Origin: Plumapathes pennacea | Lineage: Eukaryota; Cnidaria; Anthozoa; Antipatharia; Myriopathidae | Length of the DNA stretch: 64,000 nucleotides | Direction: 5' to 3' | NCBI GenBank assembly: GCA_964036295.1 | Contig: OZ038465.1 | Span: 3,543,115-3,607,114 of the forward strand | Shown here: positions 59,946 to 64,000 of the stretch, piece after piece | Numbering within the stretch: position 1 is the first letter of the stretch | How the letters are laid out: each line of letters begins with the position of its first letter | Notes under the pieces: generated by a model | Told to the model about the DNA's origin: nothing | Databases searched by the model: none | What the model saw: only the letters and a program-made list of their open reading frames with translations | Program-made: the position numbers and the translations under genes

Positions 59946-60299
59946 ACGGTACGTGACGTCAGTGACCGTCGCTGTCCTGATGTAGTGCGGGCTGTGATAA
60001 CGCTGGGCCATGTTGGACATGTGAAAATCGATTTCGTTTTCGTTTTTCACTTAGCTTTTTTTTGGTTGCATTTTTTTCATTCGGATTTTTTACTCCAGTT
60101 TTTTTTTTTTGAAAACATTTTATTTATTTTTAATTTTAACTTTTAATTTAAATTACTTTATTTTTATTTTTATTTCTTTATCAAATTAATTTGTTTTTTT
60201 TTTTGGCTTTTTTTTAATTTACTTATTTTTTTAAAGGTATTTAAATCTATTTTAATGAGTTTGTATATAATTTTACTATGATAACAATGGGCCACCATA
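59946..60299. repeat. Right terminal inverted repeat of the IS3EU-like transposon
   Basis: Complement of 54882-55235, with poly-T runs where the left arm has poly-A. The arms diverge at about 59945, just upstream of the alpha-kinase start codon, so this arm supplies the kinase gene's promoter and leader. Confidence 0.9.
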
Positions 60300-61097
60300 C
60301 AGTAGTCACCAATGTCCAACTTCGAGATAAAGTTTGGCTTTAAGTGAAGGCACCGGCTAGTACGGTTCACCGTGAATCGGTAAAGAACGTGACCTCATCA
60401 AAAAGCACTTCAACAGTTTGGAGAGGGAAAATCTATGTCGAAGAACGGCAAGTTTCTTGTCAGCGTCGTGGAAAGCGACTCGGTTTAAGCACTGTCCCTA
60501 AGTACAGCATATTTGAGAGTCACAATTACATCAGTGGGTTCTTTGAATGAAGTTGAATGCTTCAACAAGGAAGGAGAGAGCAAATCATTCAGTTGAAGAA
60601 GATCAGCCGTGAGCAATCACTGAACATGAACGGCGAAGACAGACGAACAGACGTGTTTGTAGTGATGCAAGAGAAAGAATTTCCGACGATGTGACTGAAA
60701 AAAATGATTGAAGAATTTTCGGACGGACTTCAATTGATTGTACTACGAGGTAGAGTCAAGAAATCGGTAAGTTTTCATTCACAAAATTTTCGAGTCGGCC
60801 GTTGGAGCATTTGTTGATTCCCTTCAAATTTGCATTTTATGCACTAGCCGCCTGTATGATTTCATGTACTTGTAGTCCAAAGTTCTACAGGAAATATAGT
60901 TCTTTACTGTGAGATGTTGTCTAATTTTATAGAACAGACGGCCTGGTTGAAAAATTGATGCGAAACTGTACTGACTTGGCAATTCGGACCGCCGAGCCGT
61001 TTAGGAGAATCTATTTTTTCATCGCTGTTAGCATTTCAACATTTTTGATGAATGAAGACAGTTTTATTGTGAAAGTTTTGAAGTTCTATGTTATAAA

Positions 61098-61284
61098 ACA
61101 AATAAACCAGCTTCAAGCGTGCTCCGTTCAGAAATAAAGCACTTAGCAAGTGCCGAGAGCACTCAAGAAGTGGGGAAAAACGCTCGCCTTCGGCTCGCGT
61201 TTCTCCCTACACTTCTTTCGTGCTCTCGTCACTTGCTGCGTGCTTTATTTCTGAACGGAGCACGCTTGAAGCTGGTTTATTTGT
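61098..61284. repeat. 187-bp hairpin repeat, second copy
   Basis: Complement of the hairpin at 50471-50657, again next to the CTATGTTATAA end of the element. An identical 50-60-codon ORF appears in both copies on opposite strands of the window; it is a by-product of the palindrome. Confidence 0.9.
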
Positions 61285-63129
61285 TAATTAGAGAGTCCAA
61301 TGGAGATTTAACAAAATTCTGCTTTCTGTAACTATCGATCTTGTGTTATCAGCAGGTGTTTACAGTCAAAGTAAGTCAATGAACCTTGAAAATCTTTGTT
61401 TTACTCAAATTTAGCATACGCAATCTGTCTTCAGTGTGTTTGGCCGAGCTCCCGCTCAAAGACATTTACAGATATAAATCACGCGAAGACTATAAAGAAT
61501 ATATATATGTAGCTAAAAAACGTAGGCGACAGTACCTCTCATTTCGCAGCCTTTTGCTTTTCAGCAACACAGTACAGTTCGGGTGCTGTAGAATGCCTCC
61601 TGCTGCGTTTCGGTTTCCTGCATCCGTGATGGCTCAGATTCAACTGAGGTTAGATTACTAACCGCGGCTACGTCATAATTAAATAAAGTAACACAATCAC
61701 GGCACTGGCAGTCTGTGCCTGACATTCAAAATTTAAAATTCAAAATTTTTGAAACTTTCAGAAAATCTTGCTGGGACTACTGCGGGACCATTTGCAATAC
61801 GTTTGTCTTATTTTTACTAGAAATGTGATAAACGCAGATATCCCCTTGCCCTGTAGGGCCTCAAATCTAGTCAGATTTCAAAGGTCATGTCAACGATTCT
61901 TGTTGCGATCGCCGCCGGCCAAATCGCAGTATTTCTTAAATAGGCAGTCCCAACGAATTTATATTAGGTCTTGAAAGAAAATTAGGTCATCCGAATTCCG
62001 ATTGTTATGAGCGGAATCTCGTGACAGAAGCGTATTCAACCAATACTTCAAGAGATTGAAGTTGGTCAGCATGGCTTTGTGAATTTCTTGGAGTGATCGG
62101 ATCAGTAACACACAAGACAAAGTTCTTGCAGTTTGCCGAGGTAATTTTTCGATTTCCAGTTTTCCACCGACTGATCTTTTTGTTTATCTGAAGAAGTATT
62201 TGAGTTCATGACAAACTCACGTTTTCATTCATTTTCCCAGTGGCAAGATTGCCTCTTATACAGTAACATAATTCCAGGTCGTTTACAACCGTCCCCAAGG
62301 CCAGGATTCAGAGAAAAGGTCCATTCTTTTGACTCACACTTCGAATCTCGCTGTTGTTTATGCGGAAATGTACCTTTCTTCTCAAAAATAGCCAATTTTA
62401 ACTGAATCAATTACCACCAAGTAACAAGGATTCGCTGCAAATATTAATCAGTTTGGCCCGCGCCAACCACTGTGGAAAATTGACATGCATAGTTTTGTGC
62501 AGTGAATTATGCCGTTTACTTGCAAAATTATGATTTATGGAGGATATAGCAAAAAAAATTACGCATAGTTTGAACCTCCCTTTATTTAAAAAGCGTTGAT
62601 TTGCTCTTATTTTTCTCTCCCAGCTGTCTAAAATATCACACATTGCGCACAGATAGCTTCGTTATAGTCCCAGGAAGGTTTTCTAATCTCGTATGATTCT
62701 GACATTAGGTCAAAATATAGCATTTTCCGAAAAATGCAAAGGCTACTATTGCTTTCTTCTCAAAAAACTACAGAACATGGAATGATACTGAAATAACTGG
62801 GAGAGTTACTTTCACTGTGATCATTTCAAGTTTTTGCTGATTCGGTCAAAAACGTAATCTTTTCAACAAAATTGAGCTGATAATTTTACTGTCCGTTTCG
62901 TAGTTCATTTTCTTGACGTTTCGTCATCCATAAGTGTTAACACTGGATGTGCTGAACATTAAAGTCTGTCCTTCAGTGTTTTTCTGTTTGTTTGTCGCTT
63001 GTCATCTGTCCTGACTGCCTGTCTTTGAGTCTGTGTTTTTCTGTGTGTCTTTCCGCCTGTGTTTTACACTCTGTGTCTGTGTCTTACTGTCTCTATCTTT
63101 CTCTCTGTCTTACTGTCTGCTTCTACCCC
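61285..63129. other. No gene seen; GTCT-rich simple sequence at the right
   Basis: The 91-codon ORF at 61386-61661 and other small ORFs show no recognisable domain. 62985-63125 is a pyrimidine-rich CTGT/GTCT imperfect microsatellite just downstream of the hemopexin gene's stop codon. Confidence 0.45.
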
Positions 63130-64000
63130 CTAGCACAACCCGCGCCAGAGGTCAACTCTCCAAGGTCCCCCTGTTCGGTTTCCGTTATCATTATACTTAT
63201 AATACTCGTCTCCCTTAAATATATACATAGCGCCATTACTCCAGCGGAAAACACTATCAATAGGCCCACTCAAGTCGCACCACTTGTCTTCAATACTCCC
63301 AGCAGCGCTTAGCTTTTCTCTGAACCGAAAGTAGCGATATAGATTATTCCCCTTAACAAAATACGTGGTTCTCGCTTTAATTCCCGGCGTTACTTCGTAC
63401 CGAAAATTAAAAACTCCACTGATATCACTTGACATCCCAGCCCATCCGTGAGAAATGGAGTGTTTCTCAGAAAGACCGTGGCTTTCAGTATACGAGTAGT
63501 ACGAATCACCTTTGAAGAAGTAAATCTTCCAAGGCTTAGTTGGCCACTTTCTCCATACAAAAGCGGCATCGATGTTCGCTGGCAGTCCGTCCCATCCCTC
63601 GGAGATTTCCTTGGGATAACCATGATCTACGCGATCTTCTTTGTCATTGTACCTCCAGTATTTGTTACCCCTGAAGAAGTATGTTCTTCCATTGGAGTGC
63701 CTTAACGCAGCGTCTATACGCTGCTCCGGAAGCGGCAAGATTCCTTTCTTTTTGAGAAACCGCGCTTGGCTGCTAAGTCTGTCGCTTCCCTTAACCAGAA
63801 TCCTTCGCGCTCGTACGCTTTCTTGTCGGTCCAATCCCTGCTTATCCAAGCTTTCTTTGAAGTTTACCGCCGCTGCCCATGCGACATAACCGTCAGCTTG
63901 CAGGGCTGTGATGAACTCGACGAAGGCTTTCAGGTCGGCGCAAGGTGTCTTGCTTTTGGAGTTGTATATCGCCTTCTCGCGATATATTTCTACCACCGCC
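63130..64000 (-). CDS. Hemopexin-repeat protein, C-terminal part (5' end outside the window)
   Basis: The frame is open from the window edge to the TAG at 63130, about 290 codons. Four hemopexin-type blades can be seen, each with a [YW]-[FI]-F-[KR]-G-[DN]-x-Y-[WY]-[RS]-Y core: TYFFRGNKYWRYND, IYFFKGDSYYSYTE, TYFVKGNNLYRYFR and MYIFKGDEYYKYND. Spacer segments include GWDGLPANIDAAF, GWAGMSSDISGVF and WCDLSGPIDSVF. This is a complete four-blade propeller. The ~100 residues before it (from CADLKAFVEFITALQ) are not a recognised catalytic domain. Matrix metalloproteinases and secreted vitronectin-like proteins share this C-terminus, so an MMP is possible but the HExxH zinc motif, if present, lies outside the window. 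Cys near the end (GLC) could pair with one before the first blade. Confidence 0.85.
   Translation of the reverse strand, partial: AVVEIYREKAIYNSKSKTPCADLKAFVEFITALQADGYVAWAAAVNFKESLDKQGLDRQESVRARRILVKGSDRLSSQARFLKKKGILPLPEQRIDAALRHSNGRTYFFRGNKYWRYNDKEDRVDHGYPKEISEGWDGLPANIDAAFVWRKWPTKPWKIYFFKGDSYYSYTESHGLSEKHSISHGWAGMSSDISGVFNFRYEVTPGIKARTTYFVKGNNLYRYFRFREKLSAAGSIEDKWCDLSGPIDSVFRWSNGAMYIFKGDEYYKYNDNGNRTGGPWRVDLWRGLC

Larger units (their letters stand above)
54882..60299. mobile_element. 5,418-bp autonomous IS3EU-like DNA transposon carrying an alpha-kinase gene
   Basis: The ends TATGGTGGCCCATTGTTATC and its exact complement (54882 and 60299) open terminal inverted repeats of about 350 bp (54882-55235 and 59946-60299). 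CAGTAG occurs directly on both sides (54876-54881 and 60300-60305), a 6-bp target duplication. If the terminus is read as GTATGG, the duplication is AGTA. The uninterrupted sister element reads GAATGGAGTCACC at this place, confirming both boundaries within 3 bp. Inside are two convergent, intact, spliced genes: a DDE transposase (+) and an alpha-kinase (-). A 6-bp duplication with TAT..ATA termini and an IS3-like integrase fits the IS3EU superfamily; that assignment is from memory. Clean arms and open frames suggest recent activity. Confidence 0.9.
54729..61096. mobile_element. Sister copy of the TTATAACATAG element, split by the 5.4-kb transposon
   Basis: The outer left end TTATAACATAG (54729-54739) and outer right end CTATGTTATAA (61086-61096) match the ends at 50659-51592 in inverse order. 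Removing 54882-60299 and one 6-bp duplication leaves about 944 bp, close to the 934 bp of the uninterrupted copy. The right-hand part (60306-61096) is the complement of 50659-51460 by eye, with a few small differences. The hairpin at 61098-61284 follows, as it does in the other copy. Confidence 0.88.

Noticed and set aside
61386-61661. 91-codon plus-strand ORF
   Set aside because: No domain, no conserved motif and no splice partners; the length is expected by chance in this sequence.

Overview
The window is eukaryotic, most likely from a cnidarian, and the gene content fits an anthozoan such as a stony coral. This rests on intron-rich genes with very small exons, an adhesion GPCR of invertebrate type, a single-exon rhodopsin-like GPCR of the kind abundant in cnidarians, and a dense load of short inverted-repeat DNA elements. 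No prokaryotic operon, rRNA, tRNA or CRISPR was seen. All gene models were assembled by hand from the sequence. Every join uses GT..AG and keeps the reading frame.

Layout. 1-10.4 kb holds no convincing gene. It contains a 2-kb fold-back element at 5221-7181 with a 9-bp target duplication, and other hairpins. 10452-22634 (+) is a complete 15-exon adhesion GPCR of about 1444 aa. 25425-38493 (-) is a complete 24-exon SLC37A3-like sugar-phosphate transporter of 508 aa, with a rhodopsin-like GPCR (33170-34192, -) nested in intron 7. 38.5-42.2 kb is repeats, including a 0.6-kb tandem duplication. 42206-53690 (-) is a complete FGD-type gene (DH, PH, FYVE, PH; 859 aa), and three of its introns have been invaded by inverted-repeat elements. 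63130-64000 (-) is the C-terminal part of a hemopexin-repeat protein cut by the window edge.

The most striking feature is a 5.4-kb DNA transposon at 54882-60299. It has perfect-looking ends, about 350-bp terminal inverted repeats and an apparent 6-bp target duplication (CAGTAG). It holds two intact, spliced, convergent genes: an HTH plus DDE integrase-type transposase (412 aa, six exons) and an intact alpha-kinase (444 aa, two exons). Both genes begin just inside the inverted repeats, so they share the same promoter and leader sequence. The transposon sits inside an older ~0.94-kb element. A second copy of that element at 50659-51592 lacks the insertion, so it serves as an empty site. The ends (TAT...ATA, 6-bp duplication) fit the IS3EU superfamily as I recall it. 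An alpha-kinase as transposon cargo is the best candidate here for a previously undescribed system.
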